Source: Lampropedia cohaerens
GTDB lineage: Bacteria; Pseudomonadota; Gammaproteobacteria; Burkholderiales; Burkholderiaceae_C
DNA: 64,000 bases
Direction of reading: 5' to 3'
Assembly: GCF_001005215.1 (NCBI RefSeq)
Contig: NZ_LBNQ01000037.1
Span: 62,001 to 126,000, forward strand
Positions 44,946 to 54,269 of the stretch are shown here, piece by piece (position 1 is the first letter of the stretch; the number at the start of each line of letters is the position of its first letter). The notes beneath the pieces were generated by a model. That model was given only the letters and a program-made list of their open reading frames with translations. It was not told the origin of the DNA and did not search any database. Made by a program: the position numbers and the translations under genes.

Positions 44946-45704
44946 CTATAGCCCGCAGATGGCGACTTCGAGCGAGAGGTCCTTTTGTGTCTGGCTGGGC
45001 TTGCCTTCGAGGTTGGGCTCCATGAATCGCACCGAAATCAGCAGCCGGTTGGCGCTGATTTCCGGTGTGACGTCATCACGCGGGTCAATCCACAGGCGCA
45101 GCAGCTGAAATCCCCGTGTGGCAGGCAGGTTTTGCTGGAACTGCCCGCGTGTGACTGCCACGCGATGCGCGGTGCCCGTGTCGCGGATGAGCTTGAGCAG
45201 CAGGAACACCGTGTCGGCGACCGGTGTGAGGCTGTTGGCCCAGAACTCCAGATCGCGCAGGCGGGTGGCCGAAGGCCGGTGCTTCCAGTGGTGGAACTGC
45301 GGCAGATCGAAGTTGCAGGTGCCACCCGGGATGCCCATGCGGCTGCGCACGGCATTGAGCCACTCGTTGTCGCTGATCAGCTGTCCGGGCTTGCCGGCCA
45401 TGGTGTTCAGGTTCTTGGCGCAGTAGTCGATGCGCGTGAAGATGCGGTCGAGCACGCCATGATCAATGTCGGGATAGTCCTTGTAGATTTGCAGCGCGGC
45501 CCTCTGGCGCTCCAGATCCTTGAGCATGTCGGTCTTCAAGTCCGTGCGGCTGGCTACTTCGGTGGCTTCGAAGATGGTCTGCAGCGCGTACTGGTGGTCA
45601 GTGACGTCCGAGCGACTGAGCAGCTCTTGCAGGCGCAGCAGCAGGTATTCCAGCCGCAGGTAGGTGCGGATGCGCTCGTTGAATGGGTACTCGTAAAGAA
45701 TCAC
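44946..45704 (-). CDS. zapD: Cell division protein ZapD
   Basis: The 252-residue protein crosslinks FtsZ filaments at the division ring. It opens with LYEYPFNERIRTYLRLE, the near-invariant ZapD start. The helical domain and the beta domain with CNFDLPQFHHWKH (about residues 130-142) are both present. Length is normal. Together with zapA and the ZapB-like gene at 10 kb, it is the third Z-ring factor in the window. Confidence 0.95.
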   Translation of the reverse strand: MILYEYPFNERIRTYLRLEYLLLRLQELLSRSDVTDHQYALQTIFEATEVASRTDLKTDMLKDLERQRAALQIYKDYPDIDHGVLDRIFTRIDYCAKNLNTMAGKPGQLISDNEWLNAVRSRMGIPGGTCNFDLPQFHHWKHRPSATRLRDLEFWANSLTPVADTVFLLLKLIRDTGTAHRVAVTRGQFQQNLPATRGFQLLRLWIDPRDDVTPEISANRLLISVRFMEPNLEGKPSQTQKDLSLEVAICGL

Positions 45705-45931
45705 GCTGGGGGTGCCGAAAGCGTTTGCAAGACAAAAATGACAGGCTACTGATGATTGCGTCGCAATTTGTTGATCTAGAAGATGAAAGCGTTGCGCGCA
45801 GCCGATAAGTCCATTCTAAGCGAATGTGGGCGGGCATCCCAAGCCAGTGCGGCGCGGCAAACGTTCCTGCAAGCATGGCCTAAGAACCTGTCAGGCAGTG
45901 CGCGTTCCGCTTGCGCTCGCGTCAAAAATTA

Positions 45932-46438
45932 TTACGGCTCGTTGCGTTTCTTTCCGACGCTGAATGGGCCACCGCGCAGCCTGGCGCCAGCTTCTATCTT
46001 GCGCTTGGCGAACCAGCCCTGGTTCATCTCCAGGACATACCGCACCGGCTCGGTCGAGCAATGCTGCTCGGTGGTCATTGGCGCCATGTCGGCAAGATTG
46101 ACGATGCGCCCGTCATCGGCAACGAACGCGGCCGTGAGGGGCAGCAGGGTGTTGTGCATCCAGAAGCACTGCACGCCAGCACGTTCGAACACGAACAACA
46201 TGCCTTCCTGCTCGGGCATGTGGGTGCGGTACATCAGGCCGACCTGGCGTTGCAACGGCGTGGCGGCAACTTGCGCGTCGATGCGATACATGTTGACAGA
46301 GAGGTCCACGCGTGGCAGGTCCAGCTGCGCTTGCCCGGCAGGCACTGCAGTGGCTTGCGCCAGCGCCAGCAAGGGGCAGCTCAGCAGGGCTGTCAGCCAG
46401 GCACGGCAGGAGAAAAGGGGTCGGAAAGCTTGTGTCAT
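45932..46438 (-). CDS. Exported DUF192 protein
   Basis: The protein of about 168 residues carries a signal peptide (LTALLSCPLLALAQA, cut near residue 30) and a DUF192 domain: QVGLMYRTHMPEQEGMLFVF, then CFWMHNTLLPLTAAFV and YVLEMNQGWFAKRKIEAG. DUF192 proteins are small, secreted and of unknown function. It follows the spermidine-synthase-like gene by 37 bases on the same strand, so they are probably co-transcribed. Confidence 0.86.
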   Translation of the reverse strand: MTQAFRPLFSCRAWLTALLSCPLLALAQATAVPAGQAQLDLPRVDLSVNMYRIDAQVAATPLQRQVGLMYRTHMPEQEGMLFVFERAGVQCFWMHNTLLPLTAAFVADDGRIVNLADMAPMTTEQHCSTEPVRYVLEMNQGWFAKRKIEAGARLRGGPFSVGKKRNEP

Positions 46439-46475
46439 GGCCAGGAAAAGGGTGTTCGGCAGGAAAAAGGGGACA

Positions 46476-47267
46476 TTAATTGCCGCCAGCCTCGACCGGT
46501 TGCCAGCGCTGCAGCGCATGGACCCACAGGCGTGCGGGCAGCTTCCAGCGCGCCTCGATGGCTTCGGCGCGCTGGCGCAGCAGCGGGCGTTCGACCGCCA
46601 CAGGGTTCTTGCGCGCAAGCACGACGGTGTTGCCCTCGCGCGTGGGCTTGAAGAACTGCAGATGCTCGCTGCCGAAGGCGCTGGCGATATTGTCCATGTT
46701 GCGCGAAAAGCTCGCGTGGCGGCCAAACAGGTTGACCGTCATGCAACCGTTGTCGGCCAGCATGGCGTGGCAGTCGGCATAAAAAGCCGCACCGTCGAGC
46801 ACCGGGCCGGCTGCCTCATGGTCGTAAAGGTCCACCTGCAGCGCGTCGACTTCGCCGTGCCAGTCGATGTCCTGCACGGCCTGCGCGGCATCGGCCACCA
46901 GCACCTGCAGGCGATCATCGTTATCGGGCAGGCGGAACCAACGCATGCAGGCGGCCACCACCTGCGGATTGAGCTCGATGACAGTGGTGCGCATGCCCAA
47001 CCGCTTGTGGCAGAACTTGGTCAGCGCGCCTGCACCCAGACCCAACTGCATCGCATGCAGTTGCGGCACCTCGTCAGGATCGACAAACAGCAGCCAGGCC
47101 ATCATGCGCTGCACGTACTCCAGCTCGATGTCGAGCGGCTTGGCAATGCGCATCGAGCCCTGGATCCAGGGCGAGTCCAGGTGCAGGTGGCGCACGCCGT
47201 CTTCTTCGGACAGGCTGACATCGGGCAGGACATGGCGATCAGCCTTGGGGGAGCGGGGAATTCTCAT
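46476..47267 (-). CDS. Spermidine-synthase-like Rossmann methyltransferase-fold protein
   Basis: The 263-residue protein has the SAM or decarboxylated-SAM binding region LHAMQLGLGAGALTKFCHKR (about 71-90), VIELNPQVV and VLVADAAQAV, followed by VDLYDHEAAGP. These parallel the spermidine synthase core. It lacks the full N-terminal domain and characteristic active-site GG(G/D)D of true SpeE, so its substrate is uncertain. Genes on both sides are close: the glycosylase stop is 8 bases upstream, and DUF192 follows at 37 bases. Confidence 0.8.
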   Translation of the reverse strand: MRIPRSPKADRHVLPDVSLSEEDGVRHLHLDSPWIQGSMRIAKPLDIELEYVQRMMAWLLFVDPDEVPQLHAMQLGLGAGALTKFCHKRLGMRTTVIELNPQVVAACMRWFRLPDNDDRLQVLVADAAQAVQDIDWHGEVDALQVDLYDHEAAGPVLDGAAFYADCHAMLADNGCMTVNLFGRHASFSRNMDNIASAFGSEHLQFFKPTREGNTVVLARKNPVAVERPLLRQRAEAIEARWKLPARLWVHALQRWQPVEAGGN

Positions 47268-47274
47268 GCGGCGA

Positions 47275-47790
47275 TTATCGCAGCGGCTTCAGCGCCGGCA
47301 GCAGCGCCTCCTGCCAGACGCGCTGCTTGCGCGCCAGCGACCAGCTGGCGTTGGCCGGGCTGGTCGAGGGCAGCTTGACCACGGGCAACCCCAGCGCGGC
47401 GGTGACCTTGTGGTGGCGCCAGCTCTCACCGCCGTTGTGGGCAATCAGTGCAAGGGCCGGCATGGTCTGCACCAGCTCGGCCAACGGATTGCGCACAGCG
47501 GCGCGGATGGCCGTGTCCAGACTGCCCTGGCGTTCACAGCTGGCGTAGACATCCCACACGCCGATGTGATGCGCCAGCAGCCAGGCGCAGCGCCCGGCGT
47601 AATCGGCCGGCATGGGATCGTGCGGGCACAGGGTGGCGAGGATTGCCCAGAACTGGTTGCGTGGGTGCGCATAGTACTGCGCGGCGGCCAGCGACGCGGC
47701 ACCGGGAAAGCTGCCGAGAATCAGCACGCGGGTGTGGGCATCGGCAATCGGCGCCAGCCCCTGCAGGCGGGATGCGTCAGTCGGCGGCAT
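47275..47790 (-). CDS. DNA-deoxyinosine (hypoxanthine/uracil) glycosylase, UDG superfamily
   Basis: The 171-residue protein has the UDG superfamily motifs LILGSFPGAASL (about residues 23-34), YYAHPRNQFW, and LPSTSPANA (about 141-149). This combination marks the small family known as hypoxanthine-DNA or DNA-deoxyinosine glycosylases, relatives of Mug. It excises deaminated bases. Its start overlaps the 3' end of tatD by 14 bases. Confidence 0.88.
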   Translation of the reverse strand: MPPTDASRLQGLAPIADAHTRVLILGSFPGAASLAAAQYYAHPRNQFWAILATLCPHDPMPADYAGRCAWLLAHHIGVWDVYASCERQGSLDTAIRAAVRNPLAELVQTMPALALIAHNGGESWRHHKVTAALGLPVVKLPSTSPANASWSLARKQRVWQEALLPALKPLR

Positions 47791-48616
47791 GCGAATGCAT
47801 CAGGGGGGCAAGCCGGGGCAGGACCGCCAGCGCATTGGCGCTGGTCTGCTGTTGCCATTGCGCCATGGAGACACCGCGCAGCGCAGCCAGCGCCGCCGCA
47901 ATGCGGGGCAGCTCGGCCGGGCTGTTGCGGCCGTGCGCCATGCCTTGCGCGCGCTGCTGCGCCGTGGTGTAAAGCCAGTGGGGTGGCATGTCGGGCGCGT
48001 CGGTTTCCACCACGATGGCCTCGGCCGGCAGCTGCGCCACCAGCGAACGCAGGCGCGTGGCCCGTTCAAAGGTGCTGGCGCCGCCAAAGCCGAGCTTGAA
48101 GCCGAGGTCCAGAAATTGGCGGGCCTGCTGCAGGCTGCCGTTGAATGCATGGGCGATGCCGCCCTGGTCGAAGCGGGTGGCACGCAGGTGCTGCAACACC
48201 TTGTCGACGCTTTTGCGCACGTGCAGCAGTACCGGCAGGCGGTGGGCCTTGGCCAGCAGCAGCTGCGCGTGAAAGGCGCGCTGCTGCCAGGCATCGTCCA
48301 GTGGGACGAAGTAGTCAAGTCCGATCTCACCGACGGCGACCAGCCGTGCATCGGTGCGATGCGCCTGCAGCTGCGCATCCAGCGTGGCCAGATCGGCCTC
48401 GCTGCTGTGCGGAGTAAACAGGGGGTGGATGCCCAGCGCGTAGGCGTCGCCAAAGGCGTGGGCGGTGGCGCGCGCTGCGGCAAATTCCTGGCTGCAGACC
48501 GCCGGGATCACGCACAGCGTCACGCCCGCGGCGCGGGCCCTGGCGCGCTCGGTGCTGCGGTCGGCGTCGAACTCGGGCGCGTCAAGGTGGCAGTGCGTGT
48601 CGATCCAGCCAGCCAT
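47777..48616 (-). CDS. TatD-family metal-dependent hydrolase (deoxyribonuclease)
   Basis: The 279-residue TIM-barrel hydrolase begins IDTHCHLDAPEFD with the metal-binding HxH. E in VGEIGLDYF, H in VLLHVRKS, H in GIAHAFNG and D in VVETDAPDMPP complete the metal ligands. TatD proteins are 3'-5' exonucleases linked to DNA repair. It overlaps the glycosylase gene, which places two DNA-acting enzymes in one operon. The PanE-like gene ends 9 bases upstream. Confidence 0.9.
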   Translation of the reverse strand: MAGWIDTHCHLDAPEFDADRSTERARARAAGVTLCVIPAVCSQEFAAARATAHAFGDAYALGIHPLFTPHSSEADLATLDAQLQAHRTDARLVAVGEIGLDYFVPLDDAWQQRAFHAQLLLAKAHRLPVLLHVRKSVDKVLQHLRATRFDQGGIAHAFNGSLQQARQFLDLGFKLGFGGASTFERATRLRSLVAQLPAEAIVVETDAPDMPPHWLYTTAQQRAQGMAHGRNSPAELPRIAAALAALRGVSMAQWQQQTSANALAVLPRLAPLMHSHAAD

Positions 48617-48625
48617 ACCAGCCCG

Positions 48626-49597
48626 TCAGTGCAAGGTTGCGGAATCGCTGCCGCGTGCCTCCAGCAGCTTGATGGTGACAGCCAGCGTGCGGTTGACGGG
48701 CGTGGCAATGCCAAGTTCGGCCCCCTTGCGCGCGACATAGCCGTTGAGGTGGTCAATCTCCGTGGGTTTGCCGCGGGCCAGATCCTGCGCGGTCGAGGAG
48801 CGCTGTTCGGGCATGGAGGCGGCCAGGCCCAGGACACTGTCCATGCCCGGATGCGTCAGTGCAAGGCCACTGGCCTGGGCGACCTGCACGCATTCGTTGA
48901 CGACATCGGTCATGACTTGGCAGATTTCGCCAGTCTGCAGCAACCGGCCATAGGGTAGCTGCGTGATGGCCGACAGTGCGTTGTAGGCGCAGTTGACAAT
49001 CAGCTTGTTCCACTGCCGCAGGCGTACGTCGGCATCAATGGTCAGCGGGATGCCGGCCTGCGCGAACGCGGCCACCACTGCCTCGCAGCCCGGCCAAGGG
49101 CCGGTGATGAGTTCCCCCCGACCATGGTGCAGCACATGGCCGGGCCCCGCCATCTCGGCGGCGACGTAGACCACGCCCGGTACGACGGTTTGCGTAGCGA
49201 GCAGCGGCGCGATGCGTTCGGGGTTGTCGACGCCGTTCTGCAGCGATAGCACTGCCGTGCCCGGGCGCAACACTTTGGCCAGCGCGCGCGCGGCGGTTTC
49301 GCTGTCGGCGGACTTGACGCACAACAACACGAGGTCCGCGTCGGCCAGCGCTGCGGCGTCGGTCACCGCAGCCAGCGGCACATGCGCATCCCAATTGGTG
49401 TGGCTCACGCGCAGACCGTCCGTGGCGACTGCTTCAACCAGGGCGGGGCGGCCCACCAGGGTGACGGCATGGCCGGCCCGGGCCAGCAGCGCGCCGTAAT
49501 AGCAGCCCACGGCGCCGGCGCCCATGACGCCGATGCGCATTTCGGGACCGGTCGATGGCACGGCGAGGGAGGAAAGATGGAGATCGGGGGAGGTCAT
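48626..49597 (-). CDS. Ketopantoate reductase family protein (2-dehydropantoate 2-reductase)
   Basis: The protein of about 323 residues has an N-terminal NADPH Rossmann motif MRIGVMGAGAVGCYYGALLARAG (about residues 20-42). The NALSAIT stretch and the catalytic Lys region (LRQWNKLIVNCAYNALSA) lie near 195-212. A C-terminal helical domain carries EIDHLNGYVARKG. Such enzymes make pantoate for coenzyme A, but Burkholderiales carry several paralogues, so a true PanE role is not certain. The ATG at 49597 is used; a GTG lies 6 bases upstream. Confidence 0.85.
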   Translation of the reverse strand: MTSPDLHLSSLAVPSTGPEMRIGVMGAGAVGCYYGALLARAGHAVTLVGRPALVEAVATDGLRVSHTNWDAHVPLAAVTDAAALADADLVLLCVKSADSETAARALAKVLRPGTAVLSLQNGVDNPERIAPLLATQTVVPGVVYVAAEMAGPGHVLHHGRGELITGPWPGCEAVVAAFAQAGIPLTIDADVRLRQWNKLIVNCAYNALSAITQLPYGRLLQTGEICQVMTDVVNECVQVAQASGLALTHPGMDSVLGLAASMPEQRSSTAQDLARGKPTEIDHLNGYVARKGAELGIATPVNRTLAVTIKLLEARGSDSATLH

Positions 49598-49624
49598 AGG
49601 CACAGACAGGCGGTGCAGGCACCA

Positions 49625-50353
49625 TCAGGATGGAGTGAATTGGTCGGGGTGCCCGGCGGCGGAGACCATCTCGCGCAACTGGCCCGATTCCATGTGCAGC
49701 TGGCGGTCACAGCGGTCGGCCAGTGCCTGGTCGTGTGTGACGAGCACGAATGCCGTGCCATGGTCGCGAGCGAGTTCCAGCATCATCGCAAAGACCTTGT
49801 CGGCCGTGGCACGGTCGAGATTGCCGGTGGGCTCGTCCGCCAGCACGCAGACCGGCTCGGTCACCAGCGCGCGGGCAATTGCCACGCGCTGGCGCTCGCC
49901 GCCGGAGAGCTCGGCCGGGCGGTGGCGCACGCGCTCGCCCAGGCCAACCTTCTCCAGAATCGCGGTGGCCTTGCTGCGCCACTCCTGCGCGCTGGCGCGG
50001 CGGATGCGCAGCGGCATGGCCACATTCTCCAGCGCCGTCAGCTCTGGCAGCAGGTGGTGAAACTGGTAGACGAAGCCAAGCTTGCGGTTGCGCACCACGG
50101 CGCGCTGGTTGGCGCTGAGGCCCTCCAGCGGCTGGCCTTGCAGCAGTACACTGCCGCTGCTGGGCCTGTCCAGCCCACCCAGGATGTGCAGCAGCGTGCT
50201 CTTGCCTGAGCCTGAGGCGCCGACGATGGCCAGCGTCTGGCCGGCCAGAACCTGCAGTGACAGGCCACGCAGTACCGTGACGTCCAGCGGCCCTTCCTTG
50301 AAGCGTTTGACCAGGTCTTGGGCGACCAGCACGGTTTCGCGTTGTTCACTCAT
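49625..50353 (-). CDS. lolD: Lipoprotein-releasing ABC transporter ATPase LolD
   Basis: The 242-residue ATPase powers extraction of lipoproteins from the inner membrane. Walker A is GASGSGKST (45-53), the signature is [15 protein letters not shown] (about 148-162), Walker B is [13 protein letters not shown], and the LolD-type [12 protein letters not shown] is present. The ATG at 50353 overlaps the last 8 bases of lolC, so both are coupled. Confidence 0.94.
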   Translation of the reverse strand: MSEQRETVLVAQDLVKRFKEGPLDVTVLRGLSLQVLAGQTLAIVGASGSGKSTLLHILGGLDRPSSGSVLLQGQPLEGLSANQRAVVRNRKLGFVYQFHHLLPELTALENVAMPLRIRRASAQEWRSKATAILEKVGLGERVRHRPAELSGGERQRVAIARALVTEPVCVLADEPTGNLDRATADKVFAMMLELARDHGTAFVLVTHDQALADRCDRQLHMESGQLREMVSAAGHPDQFTPS

Positions 50354-51602
50354 GGCGCAGTGCCTCGGCGGGGTTGATGCGGCTGGCACGCCAGCTCGGG
50401 TACAGGGTGACGACGAAGGCCAGGATCAGGGCCACGGAACATATTGCAACGATGTCGTGCAGCTGCGGATCGCTGGGGATGGTGTTGATGAAGTAGACCT
50501 CCTCGGGCAGGAACTTGAAGCCCAGCAGCCGCTCGATGAACGGCACGATCACGTCAATGTTGAGCGCCACCAGCAACCCCAGCGCCAGACCCGCCAGCGT
50601 GCCGAGGATGCCGACCATGGCGCCCTGCACGACGAAGATCGCCATGATGCTGCCGGATGTGGCCCCTAGCGTGCGCAGAATGGCGATGTCAGCGCGCTTG
50701 TCGGCCACTGTCATCACCAGCGTGGCTACGAGATTGAAGGCGGCCACCCCGACGATGAGCGTGAGGATGATGAACATCATGCGCTTTTCCATCTGCACGG
50801 CGATGAACCAGTTGCGGTTCTGCATGGTCCAGTCGCGCAGCAGCAGTGGGTCGGTCAGGGTGGCTGCCAGTTCGCGGGTGACGCGGGGCGCCTCGTGCAG
50901 GTCGCGCAGCTTCAGGCGGATGCCGCTGGGCGCCTCCAGGCGAAACAGGCGCTGCGCATCCAGGTAATGCATCATCGCCATGGACGAGTCGTATTCGTAG
51001 TGGCCGGACTCGAAGGTGCCGACCACTGTCATTTGCTTCAGGCGCGGCACGACGCCGGCCGGGGTGACCTGGCCGGATGGCGCGACCACCGTGACCTTGG
51101 CGCCCGGGCGCACCCCAAGTTTGTTGGCCAGTTCGCTGCCCAGCACAATGTGGAAGTCGCCGGGGGTCAGCTGGGCGAGGGTGGACTGGTCCATCTGGCT
51201 GGCCAGGTCGGTGACCTGAGGCTCAAGCGCCGGATCGATGCCGCGGATGATGGCGCCCTGCATGTCATCGCCGCGTGCCACCAGCGCCTGCACCGAGACG
51301 AAGGGCGCGACGCCAATGACCTCAGGATGTTGCCTGACCTGGCTGGTCACTCGCTCGACGCTGGGCAGAACGCCGCCGCGCGGGGCGAATATCTCGATGT
51401 GGGAGACGACCGAAAGCATCCGGTCTCGCACGTCGCGCTGAAAGCCGTTCATGACCGACAGCACAATGATCAGCGCCGCTACGCCCAGCGCGATGCCAAT
51501 CGCCGAGATGCTTGCCACGAAGGACAGCAGGCCCTTGCTGCGGCTGTTGCGTCCCGCGCGCGTATAGCGCCAGCCCAGGGCCCATTCATAAGGGGTGTGC
51601 AT
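50346..51602 (-). CDS. lolC: Lipoprotein-releasing ABC transporter permease LolC/LolE
   Basis: The 418-residue permease has an N-terminal helix ([21 protein letters not shown]), a large periplasmic MacB-like domain (about 50-270) and three C-terminal helices. The first 20 residues match LolC ([12 protein letters not shown]). Only one permease gene accompanies lolD here, so the complex may be a homodimer (LolF-type) or use a LolE encoded elsewhere. Confidence 0.92.
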   Translation of the reverse strand: MHTPYEWALGWRYTRAGRNSRSKGLLSFVASISAIGIALGVAALIIVLSVMNGFQRDVRDRMLSVVSHIEIFAPRGGVLPSVERVTSQVRQHPEVIGVAPFVSVQALVARGDDMQGAIIRGIDPALEPQVTDLASQMDQSTLAQLTPGDFHIVLGSELANKLGVRPGAKVTVVAPSGQVTPAGVVPRLKQMTVVGTFESGHYEYDSSMAMMHYLDAQRLFRLEAPSGIRLKLRDLHEAPRVTRELAATLTDPLLLRDWTMQNRNWFIAVQMEKRMMFIILTLIVGVAAFNLVATLVMTVADKRADIAILRTLGATSGSIMAIFVVQGAMVGILGTLAGLALGLLVALNIDVIVPFIERLLGFKFLPEEVYFINTIPSDPQLHDIVAICSVALILAFVVTLYPSWRASRINPAEALRHE

Positions 51603-51996
51603 AGAGAAACGATAAGAGATCGGTGGAGAATGTGCCGGACACTGGCCCAGGTCATCAGGTTATATGGAATGCACTGTGCGCTGGCCGCAGCAGGGTGCGC
51701 GCCACGAAGGCGGCCATTGTGCATGAAAGCGATTGCCAGCAACATGCCACGCACCGCACGCCTGCCGGATAAGCCCGCTTACAATGTGCGGCGCATCGGC
51801 GCCCTGTATGGGAGCGCTTGCTGTGCCGGGAGGTTCCCGCAGAGCGCATTTCCGGTGGTGCCTTGCTTATGTGTGCCGCCCGAAACGCCGAGGTCTGAGC
51901 GGGGTTGCAGACCTCCCCTTATTTTTATCAACTGAATGTGGCCCGGGCATGGGGGAAGCCACTCCATCCATGCGTGCTGGCGGAAATCGGAGAGTT
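51603..51996. other. 394-base divergent spacer between lolC and the OmpA-like gene
   Basis: No convincing gene is seen. The open frame that runs into the OmpA-like gene from 51733 lacks any family similarity upstream of 51997. TACAAT near 51780 may be a -10 box for the OmpA-like gene. Confidence 0.4.
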
Positions 51997-52902
51997 ATGT
52001 CCCAAGAGCAAGACAAGGATACGCGCATCGCGCTGTTGATCGTGTTCGCGTTGATTGCGGCCATCGTGGTCGGCGTTCTGTGGTTTGGCGCCTCTACCGT
52101 CCTCAAGCGGGACGGAGCTCGCTCCGCGGCATTGGTAAGCACGCAGGAGAGTCCTGAACCTGTGCATGTGCCAGGTCGGGTACTGGTGCCCTTTGTGGCG
52201 GTTGACGGCGCGGTGGCTGCCTTCCATTTCGAACCCGGCGCAGCCCAGCTTTTGACCGATGCGCAGGTGCAGGCGCAGCTCGGTGAGTTGCTTGAGCGCC
52301 TCAGAAGCGGCGCCATCGGCATGATTGTTCCGTTTGGCGGCAGCCAGCCCGAAACGGGGGTGGACGCTGGTTTGGCCGAGCAACGCGCGCATGCAGTGCG
52401 TGATGCGCTGGTGCGCCTTGGCGTTCCGGCTGCGCGCCTGACCGTTGCACCGCTGCAGATTGACAGTGGTGCCACCGACCTGCAGCGTGCCCAGCGCGTC
52501 GAGTTGATTGTTGCCGACGGTACGCTGGCGCAAGAGCAGGCCGAGGCGGCGGCGCCCGCTGGCGAGGATGCGGGCCCGCGCGTACAGGTGGCCGATGGTA
52601 TCGTCACGTTCTACTTTGCGGTAGGCAGCGCGGAACTGGCGCCCGGCGCCAACGAGGCGCTCAAGGATGTGGTGGATGCCGTGGCTGCTGGCCGTCGTGC
52701 AGTGCTTTCGGGATTCACCGACCCGACCGGTGATGCGGCACTCAATGAGGAGTTGGCCAAGCAGCGTGCCTTTGCCGTGCGCGATGCCCTCGTCAGCCTT
52801 GGGGTGCCGCAAGAGCGTATTGAGCTCGAGCGCCCAGTCAGCTTTACCGGCACCGGTAGCCTCGCTGAGGCGCGGCGCGTGGAAGTGCGCCTCGAAGACT
52901 GA
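51997..52902 (+). CDS. Inner-membrane-anchored protein with two OmpA-like domains
   Basis: The 301-residue protein has an N-terminal membrane helix (about residues 11-31). Two related OmpA-C-like domains follow, about 65-170 and 195-301. Both share an aromatic FxF/FYF start (VAAFHFEPGAAQL; IVTFYFAVGSAEL), a helix with QRAHAVRDALVRLGVP or QRAFAVRDALVSLGVP, and an RRVEV/QRVEL end. OmpA domains usually bind peptidoglycan. The duplication within one chain and the short linker are unusual. The start at 51997 has GGAGAG before it. A terminator follows. Confidence 0.88.
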   Translation: MSQEQDKDTRIALLIVFALIAAIVVGVLWFGASTVLKRDGARSAALVSTQESPEPVHVPGRVLVPFVAVDGAVAAFHFEPGAAQLLTDAQVQAQLGELLERLRSGAIGMIVPFGGSQPETGVDAGLAEQRAHAVRDALVRLGVPAARLTVAPLQIDSGATDLQRAQRVELIVADGTLAQEQAEAAAPAGEDAGPRVQVADGIVTFYFAVGSAELAPGANEALKDVVDAVAAGRRAVLSGFTDPTGDAALNEELAKQRAFAVRDALVSLGVPQERIELERPVSFTGTGSLAEARRVEVRLED

Positions 52903-52958
52903 AGCGTCGCGAAGGCGTTTGGCAGGGGGCTCGCGCTCCCTTTGCGTGATGTGTCTGC

Positions 52959-52986
52959 AGGCCGCATGTTGCGGCCTTGCTGTTTT
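52959..52986 (+). terminator. Intrinsic terminator after the OmpA-like gene
   Basis: AGGCCGCA and TGCGGCCT form an 8-bp stem around TGT, and TGCTGTTTT follows. It lies 57 bases after the OmpA-like stop and 63 bases before the MFS gene, so it should separate the two transcripts. Confidence 0.75.
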
Positions 52987-53039
52987 AGGAGGCGGGTATC
53001 GGACGCACCGCCGCCGCGTTCTTGAATCTTGGGGGTGCG

Positions 53040-54236
53040 ATGTCCCTTTCCTTCGTGCGCATGGCTTTGCTGCTGGGCCTGCTTTCAGCCATCGGGCCTT
53101 TTGCCATCGACATGTACCTGCCGGCGCTGCCGCTGATCGGTCAGGCGCTGCGCACCGACATGGCCACCGTGCAATTGAGTCTGACGGTGTTCTTCATTTC
53201 CGTGGGGTTCGGCCAGCTGCTCTACGGGCCGCTGTCGGATCGGTTCGGGCGCAGGCTGCCGCTGTCTCTGGGGCTCGCGCTGTTTGCCGCGGCCAGCATC
53301 GGCTGCGCACTGGCGGGCTCGGCCACGCAATTGCTGCTGTTTCGCTTTCTGCAGGGGCTTGGCGCGGCGGCGAGCATGTCGATTCCGCGCGCTGTGGTGC
53401 GCGACCTGCACACCGGTCACGAGGCGGCACGGCTGATGTCGCTGCTGATGCTGGTGTTCAGCGTCTGCCCCATTCTGGCGCCGTTGGCGGGCAGCTTCCT
53501 GATCGACATGCTGGGCTGGCGTGCCGTGTTCTGGTTCATCACGTTGCTTGCGCTGGCAGGGATTGCGGCCACGGTCTACTGGTTGCCTGAGACCTGGGGC
53601 GCAGAGCGGCGCAGCCCCGTCGATGGCCAGGCGCTTGACCGTGCCTGGCAGGCCTACCGCACGTTGCTCAAGGATGGCCGTTTCGTCGGCCTGGTCGTCA
53701 CCGGTGGCTGTGCGATGGCGTGCTTTTTTACTTACCTGGTCAGCTCCTCATTTGTGATGATGGGGCACTTTGGCCTCACCCCGCGCCAGTACGCGCTGGC
53801 CTTTGCGCTCAATGCCATTTCCTTTTTCGGCATGGCGCAGTTCAATGGCACGCTGGGCCGGCGCTTTGGGTTGGCCAATCTGGTGCGTGTGGCGGCGCTC
53901 GCAGGCTTCCTGGTACTGTTGACCTCGACGTTGGTGCACTGGCGCCTGCAGGAGCACATTGCGCTGCTGATCGGCACCTATTTGCTCTCCGGTGCGTGCT
54001 TTGCGCTGGTCGTGCCCAATACGGTGGTATTGGCGATGGATGCGCATGGGCCGATTGCTGGCGCGGCATCCGCCCTGATGGGCACTTTGCAGATGCTCAT
54101 CGGTGCGGCTGCGATGGCGCTGGCCTCTCAGTTCACCGATGGCACGCCGCTGCGCATGGTGCTTGCCACGGTGCTGTGCGCAGCCTGCGCGCTGGTCGCC
54201 ACCGCGCTGACACTGGGGCTGCGCTGGCGCGCGTGA
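53040..54236 (+). CDS. MFS multidrug exporter, Bcr/CflA type
   Basis: The protein of about 398 residues has 12 membrane segments and the DHA1 motifs: GPFAIDMYLPALPLI in helix 1, GQLLYGPLSDRFGRR as motif A (about 65-80), and RFLQGLGAAASMSIPRAVVRDL as motif B and C-type region. The DMYLPALP start is typical of Bcr/CflA drug exporters. The substrate cannot be read. The ATG at 53040 is chosen over a TTG at 53022. Confidence 0.92.
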   Translation: MSLSFVRMALLLGLLSAIGPFAIDMYLPALPLIGQALRTDMATVQLSLTVFFISVGFGQLLYGPLSDRFGRRLPLSLGLALFAAASIGCALAGSATQLLLFRFLQGLGAAASMSIPRAVVRDLHTGHEAARLMSLLMLVFSVCPILAPLAGSFLIDMLGWRAVFWFITLLALAGIAATVYWLPETWGAERRSPVDGQALDRAWQAYRTLLKDGRFVGLVVTGGCAMACFFTYLVSSSFVMMGHFGLTPRQYALAFALNAISFFGMAQFNGTLGRRFGLANLVRVAALAGFLVLLTSTLVHWRLQEHIALLIGTYLLSGACFALVVPNTVVLAMDAHGPIAGAASALMGTLQMLIGAAAMALASQFTDGTPLRMVLATVLCAACALVATALTLGLRWRA

Positions 54237-54269
54237 TACCGGCATGCAGCCGAGGATGTCGGTAAGGGG

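Noticed and set aside
45783-47378. A 531-residue plus-strand open frame
   Set aside because: It covers DUF192 and the spermidine-synthase-like gene in antisense; the minus-strand frames carry real motifs.
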